Shown here: positions 35,568 through 44,962 of the stretch, piece by piece | Layout of the letters: the number at the start of each line of letters is the position of its first letter | How positions within the stretch are numbered: position 1 is the first letter of the stretch | Assembly: GCF_014648855.1 (NCBI RefSeq) | Contig: NZ_BMRX01000011.1 | Coordinates: forward strand, 248,001-312,000 | DNA length: 64,000 nt | Source: Streptomyces parvulus | GTDB lineage: Bacteria > Actinomycetota > Actinomycetes > Streptomycetales > Streptomycetaceae | Direction: 5' to 3' | Translations under genes and position numbers: made by a program | The notes under the pieces: generated by a model | What the model was told of the DNA's origin: nothing | The model's database searches: none | Seen by the model: the letters and a program-made list of their open reading frames with translations, nothing else

Positions 35568-37476
35568 GCAGGGGGTTGGCGACGGTGACGTAGACGGACT
35601 GGGTGTCCACCGGGCCGACGAGTTCGTCGAGGCCGCGGAGCCGGGTCAGCAGGTTCGCCTTGCAGCGCAGGACGGGCGATTCGAGGAAGTGTGCCGGGAG
35701 TGATCCGCACGGCTCGCCGGAGCCCCTCGCCCGCGCGGCCAGGAAGCGGCGGAACGCGGAGAGCAGCAGCCCTTCGTCGGCGAGGCCCTGGGAACCGAAG
35801 GCTCCGATGAGCCCGAACACGTTGTTGACGCCGAGGTAGTACGCGAAGCGCTCGTCGGTGACGTCGTCGGCGACGAAGGTGTCGCTGCGCTCACCGATGC
35901 CGGGCAGCCGGGCGTCGAGTGCCGCGCGGTGGGACTCGCGGAAGTAGTAGCCCTGGTTGTCGCGGTAGCGGCCGCCCGCGGGCCAGCCGTCGGTGTCCAG
36001 CATCAGCAGCGTGTTCTGCTGATGCGCCTCCAGGGCGATCCCCGCGTGGGCGTCCAGCCACAGGACGGGCCGTACGACGTGGTGGAGGTAGCGCAGGAAC
36101 CACTCGGCGGCGACGGCCCCGCGCGGGCGGCCGGTCCGCCGGGCGAGCCGGGTGACGACCGCGGCCAGCCGGGAGGAGGGAAGGTCCGCCCGGTCGGCCT
36201 CCGGCCCCTCGGAAGCGTCCTCCCGCGCGTGGGGCGGCGGCGCGACGAGGCCGGCCACGCAGGAGACGTCGTCCGAGGGGCGGAAGGGGTTGTGCCGGAG
36301 GACCACGTCGAGCCCCGGCACCGGGTCGCCGTCCGGGCCGTCGACGGCCAGCCAGGCGGGATCGCGGACGACGTCGAAGTCCGGGTGGGCCGCCTGCCAC
36401 TCGCGGGACAGCCCGGCGCGCAGCAGGCGGTGGACCTCGACACCGCGGTGGAGTTCCTTGCGGAGGTTCTCGCGCCGGGAGTTGGTGATGGACAGGGCGA
36501 GCGAGAGCTTCAGCATGGCCGGGGCGCCGGTGCGGTACACGGTCCGCAGCGAGGAGGTGGGGTGCCACGGGGCGCCCCCGGCGCCGAGGTCCCTGAGCAG
36601 CCCGGCGTCCAGCAGCGCGGCGGTCCCGGGCCGCTGCTGGACGGCGCGGAACTGCCAGGGGTGGAGCGGCAGGAGCGCGTACCCGTCGGGCGGCGCGGGC
36701 CCGTCCGCGGCCAGGCGCGCGACGAGGTCGGGGGCGGCCACCCGGCGGCCGCGCTCGGTCCAGGCCGAGTCGGCGGCGAGGACGGACGGGGCGACGGCCA
36801 CCCAGTGCAGGGCGAAGGACCCGCGCAGTTCGGGTGAGTACCGGCGCCCCTCCGCCTCCGTGAGGCCTTCCCGGCTCTTGGGGGTGGGATGCAGCGGATG
36901 TCCGAGGAGGAGCGCCTGTTCGGCGGTGAGGAACAGGTCGGTGCCGGCTTCGGTGGCGGGAGGACCGTCGGGGCGCTCCGCGCGGTCGCGGAGGAACACG
37001 GCGGTGCGGCGGACCGAATCGGCCACGCGCGCGAGGAGGTCGGTTCCGTCGGGGCCGGGATCGCCGGGCGACTCACGCGCGAGCAGGGCGGCGAGCGCGA
37101 CCGCGTCCACGGGAGGCGCCGAGGACGGGGTGCCGGAGAGGCGCGGGAGGCCGAAGCGGTGCCGGCCCGTCGCGGACCGGTAGCGGACGGGCACCGCCAG
37201 GGCCGTACCGGAGGCCGGGAGCGGGATGTGCAGGACGCCGCTGTGCGGAACGTCGACGCCTCTCTCGCGGACCCAGCAGCGGAGCAGGTTCCCGACGGTG
37301 GCCGCCTGTGCCGCGGCGTGGTGGCCGGACACCGGGGCGGCGGGCGGCGACGGTCTGGGGGACGGGACGGACATCAGGGCGGGTGCGGTCGGCGGAGTGG
37401 CGGACGGCCGGGGTCCGGCCGGTTCGGTGAAGGTCTGCTCGGCGGTGCCCGGCTCGGGCGTGGGGCTGCTGTGCAA
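35560..37476 (-). CDS. IucA/IucC-family NRPS-independent siderophore synthetase
   Basis: Catalyses ATP-dependent condensation of a carboxylate such as citrate with an amine or hydroxylamine. Conserved blocks are LLLGHPLHPTPKSREG, LLPLHPWQFRAV, PTSSLRTVY, KLSLALSITNSRREN, RHNPFR and the C-terminal HQQNTLLMLD, ending with the FhuF-like RCKANLLTRL. TTG 37476 has GAGGA five bases upstream and gives 638 residues; ATG 37374 gives 604 but lacks a ribosome-binding site. It is coupled to the acyltransferase. A cryptic cluster of this composition is known in S. coelicolor. Confidence 0.92.
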   Translation of the reverse strand: MHSSPTPEPGTAEQTFTEPAGPRPSATPPTAPALMSVPSPRPSPPAAPVSGHHAAAQAATVGNLLRCWVRERGVDVPHSGVLHIPLPASGTALAVPVRYRSATGRHRFGLPRLSGTPSSAPPVDAVALAALLARESPGDPGPDGTDLLARVADSVRRTAVFLRDRAERPDGPPATEAGTDLFLTAEQALLLGHPLHPTPKSREGLTEAEGRRYSPELRGSFALHWVAVAPSVLAADSAWTERGRRVAAPDLVARLAADGPAPPDGYALLPLHPWQFRAVQQRPGTAALLDAGLLRDLGAGGAPWHPTSSLRTVYRTGAPAMLKLSLALSITNSRRENLRKELHRGVEVHRLLRAGLSREWQAAHPDFDVVRDPAWLAVDGPDGDPVPGLDVVLRHNPFRPSDDVSCVAGLVAPPPHAREDASEGPEADRADLPSSRLAAVVTRLARRTGRPRGAVAAEWFLRYLHHVVRPVLWLDAHAGIALEAHQQNTLLMLDTDGWPAGGRYRDNQGYYFRESHRAALDARLPGIGERSDTFVADDVTDERFAYYLGVNNVFGLIGAFGSQGLADEGLLLSAFRRFLAARARGSGEPCGSLPAHFLESPVLRCKANLLTRLRGLDELVGPVDTQSVYVTVANPLRA

Positions 37477-37514
37477 CGGGGTCCTCGTGACGTGCTGGAG
37501 CGGGGCGGCGGGGC

Positions 37515-38816
37515 TCAACGCGCGGTGCGCGCCCCCGGGGGTGGGCCGTGGTCGGCGCGGCTTCGCTCCGCCGCCTGCACGGCGTCGGCGAGGCGGTCCA
37601 GGACCGCCGACGTCTGCTCCTCGGTGACGATGAGGGGCGGCAGCAGTCGCAGCACGTTCCCGGCGGGGCCGGTCAGGTCCACGATCAACCCGCGCCGCAG
37701 GCACTCCCGTTGGACGGCGGCGGCGAGTTCCCCCGCGGTGCCCCCGCCCGGCCCGCCGTCCGGAGTCGTCAGCTCCATGGCGATCGCCAGGCCGCACCCG
37801 CGCACCGCCCCGACGCAGGCGAACTCCCCCGACAGGTCGCGCAGTCGGGCCAGTATCCGGGCCCCCACGCGGGCGGCGTGCTCGGCGAGGCGGTGGGCGC
37901 GGACGTAGGCCAGGGTGGCCGTGCCGGCGGCCAGGGCGAGTTGGTTGCCGCGGAAGGCGGCGGCGCCCGAGGCCCGTCCGTCGTCCAGATCGGTGCGGTG
38001 GACCACCGCGGCCAGGGGGAGGCTGCCGCCGATCGCCTTGGAGAGGACCAGCACGTCGGGGGTGACGCCGCTGTGCTCGACCGCCCAGAAGGCCCCGGTC
38101 CGCCCCACGCCCGTCTCGGTCTCGTCCGCGACGAGGGGCACGGACCGCCGCTCCGTGATCCGGCGCAGGCCGCGCAGCCAGGTGCCGGGAACGGGCCGCG
38201 GGCCGCACTCGCCGCGCACCGCTTCGACCAGCACCCCGGCGGGCGCCTCACCGGCCTCCGGCCAGCACGTCGCCGGGTCCGCCGCGTACTGGGCGTCGGT
38301 GGGGGTGACGACCCGGGCCCGGCCGGTCGCGGCGCGGACCAGGGCGACGGCGGTGGCCACCGGCTCGGTGCCGCCCGGTCCGCAGAACCGCACGCGCGCG
38401 TGGCCGGCGAGACCCGGCGGCAGGGTGCGCAGCAGCTCGGCGACGAAGGCGTCCTCGACCGGCGTGGTGAGGCCGGTGACCTGCAAGGGCGCGCCGGAGT
38501 CGAGCACCCTGCGGATCGCCTCCAGCACCACCGGGTGGTTGTGTCCGAGCGCCAGGGACCCCGCTCCCGACGAGCAGTCGAGGTAGCGGCGGCCGTCGGC
38601 GTCCTCGATGGTGAGCCCGCGGGCCCGCACCGGCACGACCGGCAGGGCGCGCGCGTAGGTACGCGCCGCGCTCTCGCGCGCCTGCCGGCGCCTCACCGCG
38701 CCCCCCGGCCCGGCAGCGGCGGAGTCCCCGAACTCCGCCCGCTCACCCTCCGTGCCGGCACCTCCGGGCCCGGCGCTCCCGGCCGCGGCCGTGATCACCT
38801 CGTACGCGGACTCCAC
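37515..38816 (-). CDS. Class III aminotransferase, probably 2,4-diaminobutyrate-type
   Basis: A PLP-dependent transaminase of the DABA/ornithine group, expected to supply the diamine building block for the adjacent siderophore synthetase. Markers are YLDCSSGAGSLALGHNHP, PLVADETETGVGRTG and the PLP lysine in VLVLSKAIGGSLPLA, with AFRGNQLALAAGTATL near the cofactor phosphate. It is 433 residues from GTG 38816, which has GGAG five bases upstream; GTG 38843 is an alternative. It is first in the operon. No decarboxylase gene is present. Confidence 0.88.
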   Translation of the reverse strand: MESAYEVITAAAGSAGPGGAGTEGERAEFGDSAAAGPGGAVRRRQARESAARTYARALPVVPVRARGLTIEDADGRRYLDCSSGAGSLALGHNHPVVLEAIRRVLDSGAPLQVTGLTTPVEDAFVAELLRTLPPGLAGHARVRFCGPGGTEPVATAVALVRAATGRARVVTPTDAQYAADPATCWPEAGEAPAGVLVEAVRGECGPRPVPGTWLRGLRRITERRSVPLVADETETGVGRTGAFWAVEHSGVTPDVLVLSKAIGGSLPLAAVVHRTDLDDGRASGAAAFRGNQLALAAGTATLAYVRAHRLAEHAARVGARILARLRDLSGEFACVGAVRGCGLAIAMELTTPDGGPGGGTAGELAAAVQRECLRRGLIVDLTGPAGNVLRLLPPLIVTEEQTSAVLDRLADAVQAAERSRADHGPPPGARTAR

Positions 38817-39099
38817 CACGGCTCCCCCACCTCCCCTGGTCACCCGGCAGCGACCCCCACCGCTAGCAACCGGTGCGCGTGCCAGGGGTTACGGGTTGCC
38901 CGAAGATCATTGCCGTCGGGGCGGCTGTGTCCGAACCGTTGCCGTTCCGTCGGAACTCCCCCACAGGCGGCGCATAGTGTGTGGTCCCGTTCCAGGTCGC
39001 CGCCGCCCCGCGAAGTCCGGGACGGCCGGCAGGCCGGACCGGGGAGGCGGAGCGGCCGGCGCCGCACCACGTTCGTTCACAGCAGGGGGAGTCGACACC

Positions 39100-40326
39100 A
39101 TGCGATCCATACGTCCGTCGTTCAGCATGCGCGGAAAGGGGCGCGGACGGCGCGGGGGCTCGTCCGCGGCCGCGGTGGCGCTCGTCTCGGCGCTCGCGCT
39201 CACCGCCACCGCGTGCGAGTCCGGCGACCCCGAGGCGGGCGGCGAGGCGTCGGCCTCCGCGACCGCCGCGGACGACGGCAACGGCGGCATCCGCATCCCG
39301 GAGCACATCAAGGACAAGCTCAAGGAACGCGGGATCGACGTCGACGACTGGAAGAACGGCGCCTGGCGGGACTGGAGCAAGGACGACTGGCTGCGCGAGG
39401 CGCAGGACTTCGTCAACCCGATCATCGCCGGCCTGTGGGACCCGGACCGGATGCGGGACGCCGAGGAGCCGGGCAAGGAGGTCGACGACAGCGACCTCTC
39501 GGGCGACCAGGGCGTCACCGACCCGGAGCCGGCACCCGTCGAGGCCCGGCCCGTCGCTCCCAAGTACCACGACAGCGCCGCCACGGCGGGCAAGGTGCTC
39601 TTCGACTCGCCCGAGGGCTCGATGGTCTGCTCGGCGACCGTGGTCGAGGACCCGGCCAACCCCGGCAAGTCCAACCTGGTGTGGACGGCCGGCCACTGCG
39701 TGCACGCCGGCAAGAAGGGCGGCTGGTACCGCAACATCGCCTTCGTTCCCTCGTACAACGACGCCGGCAAGTCGGCCGCGGAGCTCCAGGACGCCACCAA
39801 GGAGGAGCTCGCTCCCTACGGCGTCTGGTGGGGCGACTGGGCGCAGACCTCCGACCAGTGGATCGAGCAGGGCGGTGCGACGGGCGGTGACGGCGCTCCG
39901 TACGACTACGCCGTGATCCACGTGACGCCGGAGAAGGGCGGCGGCGGCAAGTCGCTGGAGGAGACCGTCGGCGCCGCGCTGCCGGTGGACTTCGGGGCGC
40001 CCGCGGTGCCCGAGGTCGAGAGCATCGAGGCGACCGGCTACCCGGCGGCGCCGCCGTACGACGGCCAGAAGCTGTACCAGTGCCAGGACAAGCCCGGACG
40101 GCTGTCCATCGAGGCCGCCGACCCGACGATGTACCGCATCGGCTGCACCATGACCGGCGGTTCGTCCGGCGGCGGCTGGGTCGCGACCGGCTCCGACGGC
40201 AAGCCGGCGCTGGTGTCCAACACCTCGATCGGCCCGGTGACGGCGGGCTGGCTGGCCGGTCCGCGGCTGGACAAGCGCGCCAAGGGCGTGCTCGACGCGG
40301 TCAGCGGCAAGTTCGCCGGTCAGTGA
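39100..40326 (+). CDS. Secreted trypsin-like serine peptidase homologue, probable lipoprotein (copy 1)
   Basis: A 408-residue exported protein starting at ATG 39100 after AGGGGGAG. Its Arg-rich signal sequence ends in ALTATAC with Cys39 as probable lipidation site (a -3 Ala makes the lipobox non-ideal). A charged helical segment (KDKLKERGIDVDDWK... DFVNPIIAGLWDPDRM) precedes the peptidase domain. Likely triad: His199 in VWTAGHC, Asp269 in YDYAVIH and Ser356 in TMTGGSSGGGW. It is closely similar to the next gene, a tandem duplication. The substrate is unknown. Confidence 0.85.
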   Translation: MRSIRPSFSMRGKGRGRRGGSSAAAVALVSALALTATACESGDPEAGGEASASATAADDGNGGIRIPEHIKDKLKERGIDVDDWKNGAWRDWSKDDWLREAQDFVNPIIAGLWDPDRMRDAEEPGKEVDDSDLSGDQGVTDPEPAPVEARPVAPKYHDSAATAGKVLFDSPEGSMVCSATVVEDPANPGKSNLVWTAGHCVHAGKKGGWYRNIAFVPSYNDAGKSAAELQDATKEELAPYGVWWGDWAQTSDQWIEQGGATGGDGAPYDYAVIHVTPEKGGGGKSLEETVGAALPVDFGAPAVPEVESIEATGYPAAPPYDGQKLYQCQDKPGRLSIEAADPTMYRIGCTMTGGSSGGGWVATGSDGKPALVSNTSIGPVTAGWLAGPRLDKRAKGVLDAVSGKFAGQ

Positions 40327-40441
40327 GCGCGGCCCGCAGGCCGCGCTGAACCAGCAGGACGGTGGGGCGGGTCGGGCCGCGGTCCGGCGCCCCACCGGGC
40401 GTTCCTTCACTCACACACGTTCCAACGGGGGTCGTACCAGG

Positions 40442-41650
40442 ATGCGTTCCACACCCATGTCCGCCGCGCCACGGCGCGTCCGGCGCACCGCTTTCGTCGC
40501 GGCCGGTCTCGTCACCGCCCTGACGCTGACCGCTTGCGGATCGGACCAGGAGGAGGCCGACGCCAAGCCGGCCGACGGCGCCTCGCAGGCCGCCGACGCC
40601 GGTGCCTCCGGTGACGGCGAGGGCGGTCTGCCCGCCGGGATCGCCGACCGGCTCAAGGAGCAGGGCATCGACGTCGACCAGTGGAAGGAAGGCGGCTGGA
40701 AGAACTGGGACCGGGACAAGTGGCTCACCGAGGCCAAGGACTTCGTCAACCCGATGATCGAGGGCCTGTGGAAGCCCGACCGGATGAAGTCCGCCCAGGA
40801 GGCCGACAAGACCGTCACCACCCAGGACGCCTCCGCCGACCAGGGTGCCACCGACCCGGAGCCCGCCCCGGTGGAGGCCGTCGCCGAGAAGACGCCCTAC
40901 CACGACAACGCCGCCCCGGTGGGCAAGGTCTTCTTCGACTCGCCCGAGGGATCGATGGTCTGCTCGGGCACCGTCATCAAGGACGTGAACCACCCGGGCA
41001 AGTCCAACCTGGTGTGGACGGCCGGGCACTGCGTGCACGCCGGCGGCAGCGGCGGCTGGTACCGCAACATCGCCTTCGTGCCGTCGTACAACGACCTCGC
41101 CAAGTCGGAGGCGCAGCTGGCCGACGCGACGACCGCCGAGATGGCGCCGTACGGCACCTGGTGGGCCGACTGGGCGTCGACGTCCAACCAGTGGATCCAG
41201 GGCGGTTCGGAGGAGGGCGGCGACGGCGCCGCCTACGACTACTCGGTGCTGCACGTGAAGCCCGAACAGGGCAGCAAGTCCCTGGAGGAGACCGTCGGTG
41301 CCGCCCTGGAGGTGGACTTCTCCGCGCCGTCCGCGACCGAGGTGCCCAGCATGGGCGCGTGGGGCTACCCGGCCGCGGCGCCGTACAACGGGCTGCAGAT
41401 GTTCAAGTGCGTCGACCGGCCCGGCCGGCTGTCGCTGAGCCCGTCGCTGCCCACGATGTACCGCATCGGCTGCACCATGACCGGAGGTTCGTCCGGCGGC
41501 GGCTGGTTCCGGGTGGTGGACGGTGAGACCAGGCTGGTCTCGAACACCTCGATCGGCCCGCTGGAGAACACCTGGCTGGCGGGTCCGCGCCTCGGCCCGG
41601 AGGCGCAGGAGATGTACCAGAACATGAGCAGGACGTACGGCGGTCAGTGA
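40442..41650 (+). CDS. Secreted trypsin-like serine peptidase homologue, lipoprotein (copy 2)
   Basis: A 402-residue paralogue of the preceding gene, 115 bases downstream and in the same orientation. The lipobox LTAC gives Cys32 as the lipid anchor. The same helical block (DRLKEQGIDVDQWKEGG, DFVNPMIEGLWKPDRM) and the same catalytic signatures are present: WTAGHC, YDYSVLHV and TMTGGSSGGGW. A similar G-H-C-V-H-A segment follows the histidine. It ends immediately before a 22-bp-stem terminator. Confidence 0.87.
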   Translation: MRSTPMSAAPRRVRRTAFVAAGLVTALTLTACGSDQEEADAKPADGASQAADAGASGDGEGGLPAGIADRLKEQGIDVDQWKEGGWKNWDRDKWLTEAKDFVNPMIEGLWKPDRMKSAQEADKTVTTQDASADQGATDPEPAPVEAVAEKTPYHDNAAPVGKVFFDSPEGSMVCSGTVIKDVNHPGKSNLVWTAGHCVHAGGSGGWYRNIAFVPSYNDLAKSEAQLADATTAEMAPYGTWWADWASTSNQWIQGGSEEGGDGAAYDYSVLHVKPEQGSKSLEETVGAALEVDFSAPSATEVPSMGAWGYPAAAPYNGLQMFKCVDRPGRLSLSPSLPTMYRIGCTMTGGSSGGGWFRVVDGETRLVSNTSIGPLENTWLAGPRLGPEAQEMYQNMSRTYGGQ

Positions 41651-41654
41651 CCGG

Positions 41655-41703
41655 ACGCCGGAAGGCCCGCCCCCGCTGCGTGCGGGGGCGGGCCTTCCGG
41701 CGT
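41655..41703. terminator. 22-bp perfect hairpin, bidirectional terminator
   Basis: Perfect inverted repeat arms (41655-41676 and 41682-41703) with a five-base loop lie between the second peptidase gene and hflX, which converge. It is the longest uninterrupted stem-loop I found with a discrete loop. Confidence 0.9.
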
Positions 41704-41717
41704 TCGCGATGCCCGGG

Positions 41718-43211
41718 TCAGAGCGCGGGCGTCGGGGCGTACGGCGTCAGCTCCGCCGCCAGCTCCTCGTGCACCCGCACCTTGAGCAGGGTGCCCTCCG
41801 CGGTGTGCTCCTCGGAGATCACCTCGCCCTCGTCGTGGGCGCGCGCGACCAGCTTGCCGTGGGTGTACGGCACGAGCGCCTCGATCTCCACCGAGGGACG
41901 CGGCAGCTCGTTGTCGATCAGGGCGAGCAGCTGGTCGATGTTGCGACCGGTGCGTGCCGAGACGGCGATGGCGCGCTTCTCGACCCGCAGCAGCCGCTGC
42001 AGGACCAGCGGGTCGGCCATGTCCGCCTTGTTGACGACGACGATCTCGGGTACGTCGGTGGCGCCGACGTCCCTGATCACCTCGCGCACTGCGGCCAGCT
42101 GCTCCTCCGGGACCGGGTGCGAACCGTCGACCACGTGCAGGATCAGGTCGGATTCGCCGACCTCCTCCATCGTGGAGCGGAACGCCTCGACCAGGTGGTG
42201 CGGCAGGTGCCGGACGAAGCCGACGGTGTCGGCCAGCGTGTACAGGCGGCCGCTCGGCGTCTCCGCGCGGCGGACGGTCGGGTCCAGGGTGGCGAACAGC
42301 GCGTTCTCCACCAGGACGCCCGCGCCCGTCAGGCGGTTGAGCAGCGAGGACTTGCCGGCGTTGGTGTACCCCGCGATGGCGACGGAGGGCACCTTGTGGC
42401 GCTTGCGCTCCTGGCGCTTGATCTCGCGGCCGGTCTTCATCTCCGCGATCTCCCGGCGCATCTTCGCCATCTTCTCGCGGATCCGGCGCCGGTCCGTCTC
42501 GATCTTGGTCTCACCGGGACCGCGGGTGGCGAGACCGCCGCCCTTGCCGCCGCCCATCTGACGGGACAGCGACTGGCCCCAGCCGCGCAGCCTGGGCAGC
42601 ATGTACTGCATCTGCGCGAGCGCGACCTGCGCCTTGCCCTCACGGGACTTGGCGTGCTGGGCGAAGATGTCCAGGATCAGGGCGGTGCGGTCGATGACCT
42701 TGACCTTGACGACGTCCTCGAGGTGGATCAGCTGTCCGGGGCTCAGCTCACCGTCGCAGATGACGGTGTCGGCGCCCGTGTGGAGGACGACGTCGCGCAG
42801 CTCCTCGGCCTTGCCGGAGCCGATGTAGGTCGCGGCGTCCGGCTTGTCGCGGCGCTGGATGACGCCGTCGAGGACGAGGGCGCCGGCCGTCTCGGCGAGG
42901 GCGGCCAGCTCGGCCAGCGAGTTCTCCGCGTCCTGCACGGTGCCCGAGGTCCACACGCCGACGAGGACGACCCGCTCCAGGCGGAGCTGGCGGTACTCGA
43001 CCTCGGTGACGTCCTCGAGCTCGGTGGAGAGGCCCGCCACACGGCGCAGGGCCGCGCGGTCGGAGCGGTCGAACTGCTCACCGTCCCACGTCGAGTCGAT
43101 CTCGTGGCTCCGGGCGACGTCCTCTTCCATCAGGGCATCGGCCCGAAGGCCCTCGGGATAGGTCTGCGCGAGACGCTTGGTGTCCTGGGAGTGGGAAGAA
43201 GAGGAGGTCAT
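41718..43211 (-). CDS. hflX: GTPase HflX
   Basis: A 497-residue ribosome-associated GTPase that splits stalled ribosomes under stress. The N-terminal HflX domain includes TYIGSGKAEEL, a helical linker carries GGGKGGGLATRGPGETKIE, and the G domain has P-loop GYTNAGKSSLLNRL, DTVGFVRHLPH (switch II) and VVNKAD (G4). Actinobacterial copies carry a longer N-terminus than E. coli, as here. It starts at ATG 43211 and is probably monocistronic. Confidence 0.96.
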   Translation of the reverse strand: MTSSSSHSQDTKRLAQTYPEGLRADALMEEDVARSHEIDSTWDGEQFDRSDRAALRRVAGLSTELEDVTEVEYRQLRLERVVLVGVWTSGTVQDAENSLAELAALAETAGALVLDGVIQRRDKPDAATYIGSGKAEELRDVVLHTGADTVICDGELSPGQLIHLEDVVKVKVIDRTALILDIFAQHAKSREGKAQVALAQMQYMLPRLRGWGQSLSRQMGGGKGGGLATRGPGETKIETDRRRIREKMAKMRREIAEMKTGREIKRQERKRHKVPSVAIAGYTNAGKSSLLNRLTGAGVLVENALFATLDPTVRRAETPSGRLYTLADTVGFVRHLPHHLVEAFRSTMEEVGESDLILHVVDGSHPVPEEQLAAVREVIRDVGATDVPEIVVVNKADMADPLVLQRLLRVEKRAIAVSARTGRNIDQLLALIDNELPRPSVEIEALVPYTHGKLVARAHDEGEVISEEHTAEGTLLKVRVHEELAAELTPYAPTPAL

Positions 43212-43357
43212 TGGATCCTTACGTAGGTGGGAGACGCGTCGGGCCGCACTTCGGCCGCGACACTGTGCACAACGCGTGAGCGGCCGGGTAGATTCCCGCG
43301 GCCCGTACCGCGCCGTCCCGAAGATGGTCGCACGGCACGAGCCGTCTCGTCACCGGC

Positions 43358-44887
43358 TTATCGCCCGTGCGCCCCGGAGGGCGCGGGCGCCTTGGCGGCG
43401 GCCGTGGGCTTCCAGTCCGGGTGGCCGGGCATCGGCGGGGTCTTCTGCCCGTACAGCCAGCCCTGGAGGAAGCCGCCCAGGTCGCGTCCCGCGATCTCGG
43501 AGGCGAGCCGGACGAAGTCGGCGGTGGTGGCGTTGGCGTCCCGGTGGCGGTCGACCCAGCCGGCCTCCAGGCGCTCGAAGGCCTCCCGGCCGATCTCCTG
43601 GCGCAGGGCGTAGAGCACCAGCGCGGCCCCGTCGTAGACGTTGGCGCGGAAGATCCCGGTCTTGCTGCCGGACGTGGGCGGCTTGGGGGCGGCCGGGGGC
43701 CCTCCCTTGGCCCGCCAGCCGTCGGAGGCGCCGTAGGCGGCCTTCATCCGCGCCGCCACGGTCTTGCCGGCGGTCTCCTCCGCGTACAGGGCCTCGTACC
43801 AGGTGGCGTGCCCCTCGTTGAGCCACAGGTCGGACCAGGTGCCGGGGCTGACGCTGTTGCCGAACCACTGGTGGGCCAGCTCGTGCACCATGATCGAGTC
43901 GACGTACCACTCGGGGTAGCCGGGCTCGGTGAACAGTTCGCGCTCGAAGAGGGAGAGCGTCTGGGTCTCGAGCTCGAAGCCGGTGGTGGCGTCGGCCATG
44001 AGCAGGCCGTACGTCTCGAAGGGGTAGCGCCCGACCTTCTTCTCCATCCAGGCGATCTGGTCCGGCGTCTTGCGCAGCCACGGTTCGAGCGCCGCGCGGT
44101 GGGCGGTCGGGACGACGTCCCGGACGGGCAGTCCGTGCGGGCCGGTGCGGTGCAGCACCGTGGAGCGGCCGATGGAGACCTGGGCGAGTTCCGTCGCCAT
44201 GGGGTGCCGGGTCCGGTAGGTCCAGGTGGTCGACCCGCCGGTGCGGTCGACGTCGGCCGGCAGTCCGTTGGCGACGGCCGTGAGCCCGTCGGGCGCGGTG
44301 ACGCGGAAGGTGAAGCGCGCCTTGTCGGAGGGGTGGTCGTTGCAGGGGAAGACCAGGTGGGCGACGTCGGCCTGGTTGGCCATGGCGAGGCCGTCGGCGG
44401 TGCGCACCCAGCCGCCCTGGCGGTCCTCCGGATACACGGGGTCGCTGCTGTGCCGCACGGTGATCCGCGTCCACTCGCCCTCGTCCAGGGCGTCGTCCGG
44501 GGTGACGACCAGGTCCTCGCCGGCCGTGGCGAAGGCGGCGGGCTCGCCGTCGACCTCGACGGAGTCGACCTTGCCGTGGGCGAAGTCGAGGTTGACCCGG
44601 TCCAGGTCGGCCGTCGTCCGGGCGTCGATCGTGGTGACGGCCTTCAGCGGCTTGCTGTTGCTGCCCGAGTAGGTGAAGGAGAGGTCGTACGCAGCCACGT
44701 CGTAGCCGGGGTTGCCCAGGTGCGGGTAGAGCCGGTCGCCGACGCCGAGCGGGGCGGGCGGGGCGCTCGCGGCGACCAGGCAGACGGAGACGGCCGAGGC
44801 GAGCAGGGCCACCGCCCTGAGCCGGCGGCGGGAGCGTGCGCGGGGCCCCGCGTCACGGGAGGGCGGGGTGTGAGGGGTGTGCGGCAT
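43358..44887 (-). CDS. Secreted M1-family zinc metallopeptidase
   Basis: A 509-residue exported aminopeptidase-type protein. After an Arg-rich signal sequence and a beta-rich N-terminal domain, the zinc site is HELAHQW (His335, Glu336, His339) with the third ligand Glu358 in NEGHATWYE. The substrate-anchoring GxMEN motif of classical M1 enzymes is replaced by GFELETQ, so N-terminal substrate recognition may differ. The C-terminal helical domain is short. It lies between hflX and rshA with 75 bases to the latter. Confidence 0.9.
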   Translation of the reverse strand: MPHTPHTPPSRDAGPRARSRRRLRAVALLASAVSVCLVAASAPPAPLGVGDRLYPHLGNPGYDVAAYDLSFTYSGSNSKPLKAVTTIDARTTADLDRVNLDFAHGKVDSVEVDGEPAAFATAGEDLVVTPDDALDEGEWTRITVRHSSDPVYPEDRQGGWVRTADGLAMANQADVAHLVFPCNDHPSDKARFTFRVTAPDGLTAVANGLPADVDRTGGSTTWTYRTRHPMATELAQVSIGRSTVLHRTGPHGLPVRDVVPTAHRAALEPWLRKTPDQIAWMEKKVGRYPFETYGLLMADATTGFELETQTLSLFERELFTEPGYPEWYVDSIMVHELAHQWFGNSVSPGTWSDLWLNEGHATWYEALYAEETAGKTVAARMKAAYGASDGWRAKGGPPAAPKPPTSGSKTGIFRANVYDGAALVLYALRQEIGREAFERLEAGWVDRHRDANATTADFVRLASEIAGRDLGGFLQGWLYGQKTPPMPGHPDWKPTAAAKAPAPSGAHGR

Positions 44888-44962
44888 CCCTCACGGCTAT
44901 CAGCGCGCGCGTGCCCCGCGGCGACGGCGCGCGCCCGGGGCACTCGAACGGGTACGTCCGGC

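Noticed and set aside
38817-39099. DmdR1/IdeR iron box upstream of the siderophore operon
   Set aside because: No TTAGG-CCTAA type palindrome could be seen in the gap. A weight-matrix scan could still detect a degenerate site.
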